Shown here: positions 46,612 through 58,360 of the stretch, piece by piece
Numbering within the stretch: the stretch's first letter is position 1
Layout: each line of letters opens with the position of its first letter
Source of the DNA: Micropterus salmoides
Lineage: Eukaryota; Chordata; Actinopteri; Centrarchiformes; Centrarchidae
Length of the DNA stretch: 64,000 nucleotides
Reading direction: 5' to 3'
Assembly (NCBI RefSeq): GCF_014851395.1
Contig: NW_024040040.1
Span: 16,081,000 to 16,144,999, forward strand
The notes under the pieces: generated by a model
What the model was told of the DNA's origin: nothing
The model's input: the letters and a program-made list of their open reading frames with translations, nothing else
Databases searched by the model: none
Translations under genes and position numbers: made by a program

Positions 46612-48039
46612 CTGGAGGCCACAGAGGACGAGATGGGAGGAGGAAGTGAATAAGAGGAAACATTAGATAAGTTAGCAGAAGAACAATAGATTTAATGGCA
46701 GGGGGAACTGGTGTGAGGGAGGAGAGAGGAGTGAGTACGTAAAAGGGTGAGCAGGAGAGAAACTGTCAAAGATCTTACTCATAAGGGAGGGGAGATGAAG
46801 GCTATACCACAGGGTTTATATACAGAGCTGATGCATGACTTTGGTTTTGACATTCTAGGCCAAGATCATTTATACACTGCAGTCGTACTGTACAGTTTTG
46901 GCATAGTGGGAAAGCATGCCCTCTGGCCTATTTTGTTCAGATTCCTTGGCCTGGATGATAACACAAAAAGTGACTTTGCTAAAGTTTTAAAGCACAAAAC
47001 ATATAAAAACAACCTCTCCTTCTGTGTGTGTTCCAACTTTTTTTGCGTGTTTTAAATAAATATAGATTTTTTTTCTTCTCGATTCCAGCACCGCGTGAAT
47101 CACTTTTAACGCCAAGCGAGCACCACGATAAGTTCTGCAAAGCTTGCTGCTGGAGGCTGCTCCCCTCCTCCTGATAAGATGCTCTAAGCAAGACCTGAAA
47201 CCTCATGCATGTCAAGGGCACACAGCATGTCACATGAATCATGAATTTCCTCTTTTTTCCCCCCACACACACAGCACTTAAGTCCTTAACAGGGTGCTTG
47301 CAAAGTAGCATGGCATAAAATCCAAAAGGAAAAGGGGAAGTGAATGGAAAATAATGACGACTGTGCTGAAGGCTTTTAACACCGCCCAGGGGGGATCTGA
47401 GGAGTGTTTGGCAATTTCACATGGCTTCAACCTCGAGGTGGAGGAGCCATCTCTAGGGATTTTGGGAGCTTGTCAAAACATGGGGTCACACAAACATACA
47501 AATAGGCAGCACACACAAGTATTACTGTAACTGCAAGGACTTTCAGTGTTCTAAGAAAAGGGCCTTACCTTTATACAAAGCTGGTAGTTAACATAAACTA
47601 AACCTATTCTCCCTAATCTCTAATCATAAAGGACCATTCTTATTGTGACATCTGTCTTATTGTAGTCATTTTGGCCATCATTTCTATCAGTTATGATAAC
47701 ATTGAACCCCTGGATGCTAAGTTTAAGGTAACGTTAGTGGCTTTGTCCTGCTCTGTATTGGATTTGGGGAAGTTCCCACTCAACATTGCCAACATTACCT
47801 GAGACATTAGTTAATCCTCATTCTAAAAGCCTTTACATATTTACATAATGTAGAAATATCCTATGCTTTACACAGAATTTATGGCAGAGCTGTTGGGTAT
47901 TGTACCGGTATTCCTAAAAAAGTATCCAGTCAGTGTTCATCAGTATCAACATATACTCTATATTTGTGTGTCTACGCATATGTTTCAGTGTTTACTTACT
48001 GCAATTGTCCCTAATGTTGCTTATGTTAAGACTATCCCC

Positions 48040-48112
48040 ACCTTGGAAAGGACACTGTGCCTTTTGCTTGAATGGTGCTCTATAAATAAAAGTAGTAATT
48101 ATTATTATAGGA
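48040..48112 (+). repeat. SINE/LINE tail fragment
   Basis: The sequence GAATGGTGCTCTATAAATAA followed by AAGTAGTAATTATTATTAT resembles the 3' tail shared by L2-mobilised fish SINEs. Only the tail is recognised. Confidence 0.45.
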
Positions 48113-48952
48113 GAGATTAGCGGAGCCTGTTACTTCACAAAGAGCACTGAAGTTCTGCAAGCATTAGCTGACTGGGATCAGCTGTTTCATTCGTGCTTTA
48201 TCATCAGTGGCTCATTCATCAGCTTATTGGCTTCAACAGCTGACTAGTAGCCTCCAATCATATTCATTATAGCCAAACTCACACTGGATATTTTAGACAT
48301 GACATAATCAAAGATTATGACCCTTACGTTTAGAATTGTGACCACAATATGTACTGAACTGGACAGTAGAGAAATTAACTTGTGGAGGCTTTCAGGTGGA
48401 GTAAGTGTAATGGCAGCACTGATTTTATTTTACCACAAGCACATCTTTTTCATTTCTATAATTTTCAATTAACAAGCAATTTCTTGTTATTATCCAACAG
48501 ACAGTATGCGTTTATATGCACACACATGCAGGAAGTGAGACTGGAAATTGGTGGATGTTTAAAACAGAATAATACTTCTCCCATCCCTGACATTTTCCTC
48601 TTCCATGTATGTTTCAGCTTACTTCAAACATCATCTAGACTCAAGTGTCATTTTCTTGATAATAGTGCAACAATCTGGCTGACTCAGTTTTGTGCCAAGA
48701 TGAACAGAGGCTGCAGTGGGAATAAATGAAATTATTTCTTGGCAGAAGTTTTTCTTGTTGTAAGAAAAACAAGCTTTAAAGTCTCCTAATGAGACTAAAT
48801 GACTTGTTAAAATGATTTCTGCAGAGAGGGAGATGCGAGGAGCACTTTAGATGATTGTCCGCATCTATTACACCTCGATTTTTGTATCAGAAATACAAAC
48901 GCATGTAGACACTTTCACTCAATGATACGTCACAAAAACAAATTCAAAGCTG

Positions 48953-48953
<1 letters not shown>

Positions 48954-48988
<35 letters not shown>
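48954..48988 (+). repeat. (AC)17 microsatellite
   Basis: Seventeen AC units, which read as a UG repeat in the transcript and lie mid-intron. Confidence 0.98.
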
Positions 48989-48993
<5 letters not shown>

Positions 48994-50189
48994 GATAGAA
49001 CTGTTAATAGTGCCGAGACCGGTCTGAACCAGTTCTTCATCACCACCTTATCTGCAGCCGTTGCCCCAGATGCCCTTCATCATGCAAATATTAAATGGAA
49101 TGTGTCTCATTTATCAAGCATGGTGCAAAAACCACTCTGCAGGGAACATTATTAATAACGCATTATCTAAAACATTTCAACTCTAAATGAGAAAGAACTG
49201 AGAAGCATTTGTGCGCTAAAAGATAAAAATCCAGAATTAATTTGACCTTCCAGGTTTGGGGTATTTTTACAGAGTGGAGTTTATTCCTTTCAGTTTGATG
49301 AGCTTTGGTGGGTTTCTCTTTAACCCAGTGTAATTAAAAACATGGGTATTTTACTCTAGCATTTGTTAATAACTATAATTACACTTTATTATACTGATTA
49401 TTGTAATAATTTAACTTGTAAATGTTGTATTTTGTTACCTCATTATGCATTAAAAAACAGGCTCGCTCTCGCCCTCACCCTGTGAAAAAGCCATTAATGG
49501 TTTCAGTGTTAGAACAGAAAATGACATAATAACTGATAGAGCTTTTTGAAACTAGAAATATGCATAAATACAGTTTTGGTACCGTGTGACTCATTGTTGG
49601 CTTATGACAGACTAACATTAGCATTTCTAAGTTGTTCGTAGGCCAGTAACGAAGGAAAAGGCCTCAAATTCCCCTTTTACTGATTTCTTCTGCAGCCAAA
49701 CAGTGTTCCCCTCTATAGCAATGTTGGACATTACATAAAGCTCCCACACACTGACAGGTATCAGAAAACACAATATGGTACTGACTGTATTTGATAACGA
49801 TAATGTGTGTTTGTTGTTTCAGCTGTAAAGCTCCACAAAGAAAATGTCAGCATAGATTCTCTACTGTCATCTCTGATGCCTCTTACAACGCTATAAACTT
49901 TAGTGTGTTTAACAGAAATATCCAGGTTGAGGCCGACCGCAGAGGAATGTGTATCTCTGCTTCCTCTATGAAACATTTCTCCATGTATGAGTGCTCATTG
50001 TTGCTGAAAAACAGAGAGTTTAGAAAGAAGCACCTTGCTCTTTTACCAAAACCTGACATTTACTGGTGATGCTTCAGATAGCTCACAAATGATCTGCTCT
50101 CAAACTGGCCCAGCAATGGAATGTAGCTATTTCTTTCTAAGATGTAAATGGTGGGTTTTTTTCTTTAGAGCAATGAATGAATAAGAGCC

Positions 50190-50345
50190 TACCAAGACCA
50201 CGAGTCTACAGCCATGCTAGCAGCTCTGTGAGGCTATACCTAGGCCCTGCTGTGCTTTGAGCATCAGCTTGCTAACATGCTGATGGTTAGCATGTAGGCT
50301 ATAATATTTACTATGCTAGTTTAGTGTGTTAGCTTGCAAACTCTT
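50190..50345 (+). repeat. GCTAAC-rich dispersed repeat
   Basis: Repeated GCTAAC/GTTAGC motifs (GCTTGCTAACATGCTGATGG, then TTAGCATG) give a partly palindromic block of a type common in teleosts. No ends were defined. Confidence 0.55.
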
Positions 50346-51333
50346 GCTAATTAGAATTAAATACAAAGTACAGCTGTACAAATTATAATTTTGACTTGAT
50401 GACAGTATTTGACAAAGGGTTAGGGGATCACCAAAGTCATTACATTTCATTAACTTTTTTTTTTTTTTATTAACGTAAAATGTTCTCTCAGAAAAACAGA
50501 AGTCCATCGAGCCATGCTAGGGCACCAAGAAATGCGATTGTTATTTCTTGACTGTGTAAATGTGGCTATGAGGAAAAATGCACCAAACGATACAGAGCCA
50601 AAAAAGCAAGGGCTGCTGTGTCGACTCTACCCAGCAGCCAGGCGGCACACTGGGGTGATTCTGGGCCCCCGGATGTGAAAGTGTTTAAGTGTATGAATGC
50701 GAAAACAGGAATGAATAGGCTTCAAGCTAATAATTGCTACCATAGCCTATTTGTGGCAACACATGGTCATGGGTCTACACATAGACACCCATCTGTGAAA
50801 GTGTATATCCAGCAGCTGCTGCAGCTTTGTAACAACTCATTCTCCGCTGTAAAATGAAAACTCCTGTAAAATTTTCCTTTCTTCCTCCTGAATCACACCT
50901 CCCTTTGCCACCTGCAATCTTATTGCATTGGCTCATTTGATCACCTAAAATCATGTAATCATGCACATTTGAGAAAGGAGACATTTACTGCATCCATTAT
51001 CAAAGCTTGCCTGTAATATTTGCGATCATATAATTTAAGCTTTAACATTATATTAGTGTTGAGGTCATTAGATATATATTAATAAATTATATTAATAAGT
51101 TAATGTAAATGTCATGTCTAAGCCATTTTAATAAACATTCAGCTAATGAAAGTGTCTTTGTTGGCCAATGTTAAGTGTGAGCTAAATGATATCTGACATG
51201 CCGGCAGGTCAAGGCCGGTATTTTCTTTACTAGGAATGAAGAGAAAGAAAAAAAACTGTCAGAAACATGAGTGACATTAAATATGAAGCACTAAGCCTTA
51301 GAGTGTCTTTCAACGCCTAAACATGAATGGAGA

Positions 51334-51351
51334 ACACACACACACACACAC
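51334..51351 (+). repeat. (AC)9 microsatellite
   Basis: Nine AC units in the intron between Ig3 and Ig4. Confidence 0.95.
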
Positions 51352-51914
51352 CTGCACACTTGTCTCCCCGGCTCACAGTGAAAAAGTAGGATTTCTCCCT
51401 CCCTCTTAACTTCTTCATTTAAATGTGCATTTTGAAGAACAAGCGCTTCTCACATCTCGAAAGGATGTTGATGACTGGAGCACAAATCTCCATACATTTT
51501 CATGAGCAAAATACGCACTATCAGAGTGATCTGTGAGGAAATAGCCAGCAGGTTTTATATGAAAATATAAATTGAAATTTTTTATTAGGAGTGCAGTAAA
51601 TGAAATATGAAGCAATAAATGAAATATTTCCTTTCGGCAGGAATATATCATATTGATGCAGTTGTTATTGTGGTGGGCTGAGGGCCACTTTTAGACATGT
51701 GTGATTTTAAAAAACTGTTTTTTTTATGAAATGGAATTTGTGGAGGTCCTTACAATAAAGCTTTATGGACCCACATAAAACACTGTTCACTGTCACGGGC
51801 AATCCCATTACACTTAAAAGCTTTGGTGGAACACAATTTGACAGATAATGTAAAATGACAGCAAACTTTTGAAACGATAGGAAGCATTTATGTTATTTCA
51901 GGTTGAGACATATT

Positions 51915-52100
51915 AAAGGATCAGTTCACCCAAATTACACACAAAAGGGGAGGGGGGGGGGGGGCACACGTGGTATCTGCATGCAAATAGTTTTGATGTA
52001 TCCATGTTTGAGATGTCTTTCTATTTTTGTTGACATCCCAGTACTAGCTGAATGCAATTTGGAACTACCACACATTAAAGAAAAAGTTCCTGTGAACGGT
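51915..52100 (+). repeat. Dispersed teleost repeat with G13 run
   Basis: This begins AAAGGATCAGTTCACCCAAA, includes G4-A-G13 (51947-51964), then TGGTATCTGCATGCAAATAG. It resembles a common fish repeat in which the homopolymer region is normally A-rich or variable. It ends about 125 bp from the donor of the second Ig3 exon. Confidence 0.65.
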
Positions 52101-52225
52101 TAACTGTGGAGTTTGAATTACTCAGAGAAAAATGGAAATAATTTCCTGAAAAGTATGTCAAGTTTTTTTTCCTGTCTGGTCGGTGTGATTGTCAGCCTTG
52201 TTTGAATGACTGCCAAAGTACTTAC

Positions 52226-52395
52226 CAAACACTTTGAGGAACAGCTCCCTTTCTTGAGATCCTGCCTTGTTGGTGGCCTTGCAAGTGTAAGTGCCCCCGT
52301 CTCCCTGCCGGATATTGCGGATGGTCAACATGCTGCGCCCACCGTCCACCCTGCTGAAAATGTACTGCTCTGATGGCTCCAGCTGCTGCCCTTTC
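52226..52395 (-). CDS. ncam2: ncam2 exon: Ig3 domain, second half
   Basis: This 170-nt exon on the minus strand has a TGCAG acceptor and a GTAAGT donor (phase 2 in, phase 1 out). Its first base completes the Arg codon split with the previous exon. It encodes 56 residues beginning KGQQLEPSEQY and ending ELFLKVF. It supplies the F-strand cysteine (GTYTCKATNKAG), which pairs with the cysteine of the previous exon to close the Ig3 disulfide. The TNKAG turn and the LQVF-type ending are characteristic of NCAM2. No stop or frameshift is present. A dispersed repeat ends about 125 bp beyond the donor. Confidence 0.96.
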
Positions 52396-53379
52396 CTGCA
52401 CAAATAAAAAAGCCGAAGCGCACACCACAGATGAGCGAGAGGAAGGAAATATGGCAATGAACTTACACCTCCACAAAATTCACACTGTAGCACACGTTTG
52501 ATCTTAAAGATCCTAGCACTAATCCTAGCACTTTGCATGGCAACTGATTCCGTAAGAGAGAGGCAAAGTGCAGACAGTTTGACTTTGAAGCTATTCTATC
52601 TATAGCACAAAAACATGACAGCACTTTTTATAGAAACCCTTTCAAGTATGATAAAAGCATTGTTTCGGGTGGACATATACTATTATTGAACGTGTTCAAT
52701 GAATTATTTGGAGTATGTCATCAAAATTCTTCAAACGCTACAACTTCTGAAACTCTGCCATGCAGAAAAATATCATCTTCATATTCTCAGTCGACGTTTG
52801 AGTCCCATTGGGGCTCACTTGTGTTGTTGTGTACACACTGTTCTGGACTATAGCACTCGCTAAATGACTCCGGTGTGGTGTGGAATACAGTGCTGACTTA
52901 ATGTCTTTTCTTATTGGACTCTGTAGGGAAATTAGTCAGAAAAAAAGCAACAGCTAAATTGATCTATGTCTATATTTAAGCTTTACAGCAGAAGCATAAT
53001 GGTGTGAAGCAGATTTGCAGCCTTCCCCCTCTTGTTTATTTACTGCAGCGTAACCAGCCGTGTAATCTATAAGGTTACAGGGATCGCCAGATTCCGGGAA
53101 TTTAACTTTTTTCTCATTCATTTAGATTTCGACAAATGCATGGGTGCTTGCTTTTTTATTTCATCTGCATGCAGGCTAGCATGAGATTAGCTCAGTGACT
53201 GGATGTTTATAGGATCAAGCAGCAAGGATACTCAAAACAAAAGGAAATATACTTTTCAACTCCTCAAAATATACTCGGATGGTTAAACAATTGAACAAGG
53301 TCACTAATTTCATTAAAGAATTGTCTGCATGCATGTATTTCTCATGTTGTTTACCTGCATACAGGGCAAGACATTTTTT

Positions 53380-53825
53380 AAAGCTGCAGTGATGAATATT
53401 TTCACATAGGTCAAATGACTATGTGCGGTGTGAAAGGGGTCACACACCCACAGAGAATTATCACGTACACTTGCCCCTCAGCCGGGTGTTTTAGCATCTT
53501 CCAACATGTTGTGGTTCAGTCTCTCAGTTAGCATCAGCCATGTTTTCAGCAAGAGAATGCAGCTTTTTCAACACAAGCTCTGATAAATCCCAGGAGGACC
53601 CCTGCTGAGCACCAAATGGCAGTTAGGGACTATTAGCAACTATTAAGCAGCTAAAGAGCTAAGCAATTTTTCTCAGGAGTTGGCAGAGACCAAAACAGAG
53701 GCAAAAATAAGAGTGATTATGGAATTTATATTGACCAGGTGGACACAGGATGGGTCAAAATGAATGCTAATGTTGAAAAAACTGTACACTTATCCAACAA
53801 AGCAAACTATTCTTTTAAGATATAA
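53380..53825 (+). repeat. Dispersed teleost repeat
   Basis: This begins near AAAGCTGCAGTGATGAATAT and includes AGCACCAAATGGCAG and CAGGAGTTGGCAGAGACC, a combination seen often in fish introns. The class is unknown and it is non-coding. Confidence 0.55.
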
Positions 53826-55290
53826 GCAGAGGTTAGAGAACAATTCTCAAACTGATCCAATGGAAGCAGAGAGTTAATAGTCTAAAGGTCAGAGATGCAG
53901 GCTTGTGAGAGATAAGTGATTTGATCCTAGATCAGCTAACAAAATCCAGATAGGCAAAATGAAGTAATGATCTCCTCTTCCTTCACAACTACAATCTATA
54001 GGTCCTTAAGCAAGGCAATTAACCTCCAGCTTCTTCAATAACCAGTGGTGGTTTTACTGGGCAGCTATCAGGTGAGTATATTGTGTGAATGTGAAGAAGG
54101 GCATTGCTGGGTGAGAATATGCATGAGAGAGAATCTTAAAAAATAAAATCATATTCCTCTGGCTTATAAAATAATACCAAGAAAAAGTGCTGATGTGATT
54201 TTTATGGTTTACAGCTTTGATAGCAATATTATCAGTTTCAATTTTAAATTAGTCCACCCAAATACCAGTTTAACCCTGAAATATGAAGAAAAGGTATGAA
54301 AACACTTGGTTTATTTTTACCTGTTCATTCAATATAGATGCTAATGCCCTCAATCTGAAACTGGCACCGGGTTTTTTTTAACCTCATAAGCTATTGTGTA
54401 AATTGAATTCAAAAGCAATGAGAACAGAGAGCTTAGAATAATAGATACTTCTAAATATATTTACTTCTCTATATGGTCTCAGACTGTATAGTGTACTGTG
54501 TGAATGGAAAATGAAAACAATCTTATTATTTTGGGGATTTCAAATGTACGGATTTCTCTACTCAGAAACAAACACAGTATATCTGTGTAGTGAGGCCTGA
54601 GCCCCAGCCTCACTGTACTGTAGGAAAAGCGAGAAAGAGAGGATAATTGAAAGTCGACAAACGAAACACCAAAGCCAAGTAATAATAACTCTGGCGAGCC
54701 AAAGAGGAAATGAAGAGAGGCCTCATCTTTGGAACGGACAGTGCAGGACGGGCTGCAGCACTGAATGTCATTATACTGACTGACTGCTGACAGGTAGTCC
54801 ATTACCCAAGATGCACAGAAGACGAGGCGAAACCTCGCACTGACAGGAAATGCAAATGGGGGGCTGGAAGCTGCTGGGAGGGGTGACATCAAAAGGAAAA
54901 CTAAAAGGGGTTGTGGTTGTTGTTTATAACTAAGATGATTCTTCTGTTCTGATGTATGCATTTTAATACCGTAGTCTTAGACTGACACACCGGACTTAGT
55001 GACCGGGAAAATGATGGAGAATACACTGAAATGGTGACAGTCAGTGGATACTGTAGATTTTAAGATTAGTGTTGACATACAGTTCAAAGTGATGTCATCT
55101 CTGAAATGAGAGGCAGCAGTTTTAAAACTATCACAGTGATTACAGGGGAGAAGTATTATACTTCTAGGTGAGTTTTTGTGGAATGGTATTTGTTTATTTA
55201 AAGGATCCTCATTAGCTGAGGTTATGGCAATGGCACACTTAACATACAATAGATAAAACATTAAATGATGAGCATCAATTGCATTAATAT

Positions 55291-57137
55291 TAGGGTGACC
55301 ATGCGTCCTCTTTTCCCCAGATATGTCCTCTTTTTGGGACCAAAAATTGCGTCCGACCGGGATTGCCCAACATGTCACACGGTCACAGACGTTTTTAAAG
55401 AGGTGGTATTATGCTTTTTGGCTTTCTCCCTCTCCTTTTTTGAGTTATATATCTTTTTTTGCATGTAACAGGTTTGCAAAGTGAAAAAGCCCAAAGTCTG
55501 GCTCAAAGGGAGTTCCCATCTCCCACAGAAATCTCTGCTCTGAACCGCTTGAAAACAGCTCGTTTGTAGTCCAGCCCTTCACTTCCTTTACTTGTGACAT
55601 CACAATGAAAACGCGTCATAAAGCTTGCCAAGCGGCTAGCGGTGGTCAGGTACGCCCTCAAACCAAGCTAGTCTGAGCGGAGGCCCTTTGGCTCATCTTG
55701 CCTTTGTTTGGTTTTCCATTGTAGAAATGTTGTACCTGTACCTGCTTCCAGGTACTTTTTTTCTTATCACCTCACCTCCATCGAGGTTCCAAGCGCGCTG
55801 AGGGATACTAAAATGTAACATGAAAACACGACAGACTGCTGATTGGTCAGAGAAAATATTCAGTATTCACTGCATCATCATTGCGTGCGCCAGACAGAGG
55901 CCAGCAACAGAAAGTTTTATATTTTACTGTTTTCGTATGGAATTTCATCACTAAATCCACTTCTGAGAAGTTTTGAGGTGAGAAATCAGCTGTGTAGATT
56001 TCAAATGTTGACAGTTTTACGAGAAGTGATGGCGGAACAAAAATGTGCTTGAATGTTTTCGGAGTTCCGCAAGTGGCTTTGGGGGGAGCAGCGCCGAGTC
56101 GAGTCTATCGATTTGCGCTATGGTAGCATTTTTCGGCAAGGTAGCATAGATCGTCAGAACACTGGCAGCAGTTCTACGTTTAGTCCTAATGGTAAGATGT
56201 GGAACAATGATGTTGTGTGGTTGTGGAAACTTAACATCTGCTGGGTTACGGTCGCAGTCTGAAGCGGCTTTGATTTGGATCACACTACCTTGTTTCTTAC
56301 GACCTGCCCTTCTCTGCTTCTGATTGGCTAGTAGTCCTTACCTGGGAACTGCGCATGTGCAACTCCCAACAAAGAATTTGTACAAGTAAGATGCATCACT
56401 TTGTAGCTCAAGAGCAGAGCGTACAACACATGAGGAAAAGAGGAGCTGCAGCAATGTGCAGTATGAGGAAAAATATGTTGTTTTTTGAAAATTAAACCAT
56501 GTAAACCTGTTCTGGTACAACCCCTAAATAAGATTTTGAACCTGAAAATGAGCATAATACCACCTCTTTAAATTCGACATTTGTGGACTGCTGTTTTGAA
56601 GCCTCGAGTTTGGCAGTTAGAACCAGCAGCGGACGTGACCATATTTGTATGAGATGGTGGCGCTAGCAAGCTTGGTTAGCTAGGTGCAGCTGTAATTCAC
56701 GTTAACAGTGATTTTAACAGGGATGCTAATTTTTGCTGACGACAAACAGCTTTAAAACAGCCAACTCCTAATAAGCCTGGTCAACGGCCCTCATTAACTT
56801 TACACAGTGTAGTGGATACGAATCACTCTAGCCTGATTGACAATTCGCTATGGTGGAGGTTTCCCTTTGGTTGCCACAGCAAACTTTCAAAATATTGAAC
56901 TTATTCTACATGAATGATTATGAATATTGACAAGTTAGCACTTAGCACTGACAAATTACAACGTACCATTATGAAACTGCTCTAACTGGATTTAATATTT
57001 TACTAGTCTCTGAAATTAAAATGAATCCAATAATACTGTATTAGCCCTATTCATGGTTCCCCCCACCCACTGCGGGTGTCCGTCTGCCTCCTGTCCCCAG
57101 TGTCCTCTTTTTTTAAAACCAAAATATGGTCACCCTA
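55291..57137 (+). mobile_element. hAT-like non-autonomous element with 8-bp target duplication
   Basis: The ends are exact 12-bp inverted repeats: TAGGGTGACCAT at 55291-55302 and ATGGTCACCCTA at 57126-57137. Both sides are flanked by ATTAATAT (55283-55290 and 57138-57145), a perfect 8-bp duplication as made by hAT transposases. A second inner motif (GTCCTCTTTT / AAAAGAGGAC) is also inverted. No transposase was seen inside. About 1.17 kb of the interior is a separate nested insertion (55399-56567), so the original element was about 670 bp. Confidence 0.88.
55399..56567 (+). mobile_element. TTAA-flanked (piggyBac-like) non-autonomous element nested in the hAT-like element
   Basis: The termini are a perfect 17-bp inverted repeat (AGAGGTGGTATTATGCT at 55399-55415 and its complement at 56551-56567), each bordered by TTAA (55395-55398 and 56568-56571). 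TTAA duplication is the hallmark of piggyBac-type insertion. The 1,169-bp interior has no transposase. The assignment to piggyBac rests on the TTAA target alone. Confidence 0.85.
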
Positions 57138-57214
57138 ATTAATATACATAAAATAAAATCAATACCTATTGAATTAAATGGTTTACAATCCTGTGAACGC
57201 AGTGTCAGGTTGAG

Positions 57215-58360
57215 TAAACAGTACAGTAGAGAGAAAAGAGATAGAGCTATTGTGTGCTATTGTGTAGTGCATGGGTACCTCAAGGAGCTGTCAGCTCTCC
57301 ACTCTTGTTCACACTATATACTAATGAGTGTAAAAGTTGTCAGTCCAACAACCATGTCACATGTTGGCAACTGCCCTTCAACTTATTATTGGGAGATTGA
57401 CTCGTTTAAGGCTTGGTGTATGAGGAATCATCTCATCCTTAATAATTTGAAAACAAAAGAGAATTTGATCCCAGGGAAGTGAGAGCCCACGACAATGTAG
57501 TCACTGGGGACAGAGAAAGCGAGCAAGTAACATCATATAGGTACTTGGGTATACAATTAGATAACCAATTAAAAGGAAATGTGCATGTCAACTATTTGTG
57601 TGCCAAACCAGCCCAAAGACTGTATTGACGTTATTTTACAACGCGGTGCTGGAAAGTCTGATCAGATATTGAATGGCATCCTGGTTTGGAACCCTAGACT
57701 AATAGACTAATAAAAGCTGTGATGAAGGTTATGGGAGAGAAAGACTGCAGTTCCCTCCAGACCATCTTTGAAAAAATGGTAGTCTCCCAGGCACAGAAAA
57801 TTCTAAAGGACCCTTCACATGTTCTGCACTCTGAATATGACGTATTACCTTCAGGGAAACACTATAGAGCTAGCAGATGTAAAAGTAACCGCTATAAGCT
57901 GTCCTTACTGTCTCTACTTCCATAGTGCTCCTTAATAAACAATCTGCTCTGAATAAGATGGCTTGAAGCAGTTCCGGCACTTTATTTATTTTTAAGCATA
58001 GTTTAATATTGATGATAGCTTGCACTAGTGTTTCCTAACAACCCGGATCTTAAATGAGTTTTTTAAATTTAATTTATTTATTTTTGTTATTTTAGAAATG
58101 TGGCAGTTGTAATTTTAGCATTTGTTATATTGTTTGCAGCTTTATGAGCTCAAGTGCAATTGAATATTATTATTCAGAGGTTTCATATCATTCAGGTTCT
58201 ACTTCCTTGTAATCAATTACTGACAGGTGTAGTGTCTCGGATACTATGGTATGATGTATGTGAGTGTAAAGTCCATATGTGTTCCTGTTGTTACTGCAGC
58301 CTTATGTGGCACTGATGTCCAAGACACATTTCCCTTAGGGGACACTAAAGTTGATCTTGA
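57215..58360 (+). mobile_element. L2-like LINE remnant (reverse transcriptase C-terminal part and 3' end)
   Basis: Conceptual reading around 57273-57326 gives PQGAVSSPLLFTLYTNEC, the palm motif of LINE reverse transcriptases. It is followed in other frames by FKAWCMRNHLILNNLKTKE (about 57395-57455) and a YLGIQLDN-like stretch. Many frameshifts and stops are present. The 3' end near 58325-58360 (TTTCCCTTAGGGGACACTAA) resembles the tail shared by L2-type LINEs. It is a dead 5'-truncated copy. Confidence 0.82.

Larger units (their letters stand above)
46612..52225 (-). other. ncam2 intron between Ig3 and Ig4 (5,614 bp)
   Basis: It contains a V-SINE-like tail near 48040-48112, a CA tract at 48954-48988, a GCTAAC-rich dispersed repeat at 50190-50345, a short CA tract at 51334-51351 and a dispersed repeat with a G13 run at 51915-52100. 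The remainder, including 46612-48039 and 48989-50189, shows nothing identifiable. Confidence 0.8.

Noticed and set aside
54479..54961. 160-codon open frame on the minus strand
   Set aside because: No recognisable protein. It is intronic and low in sequence-specific features.
55723..55870. A third nested insertion inside the TTAA element (GGTTTTCCATTG ... GAGGTTCCAAGCG segment)
   Set aside because: The segment resembles a known fish repeat, but I could not find its second terminus or a target duplication, so it is left as part of the TTAA element.
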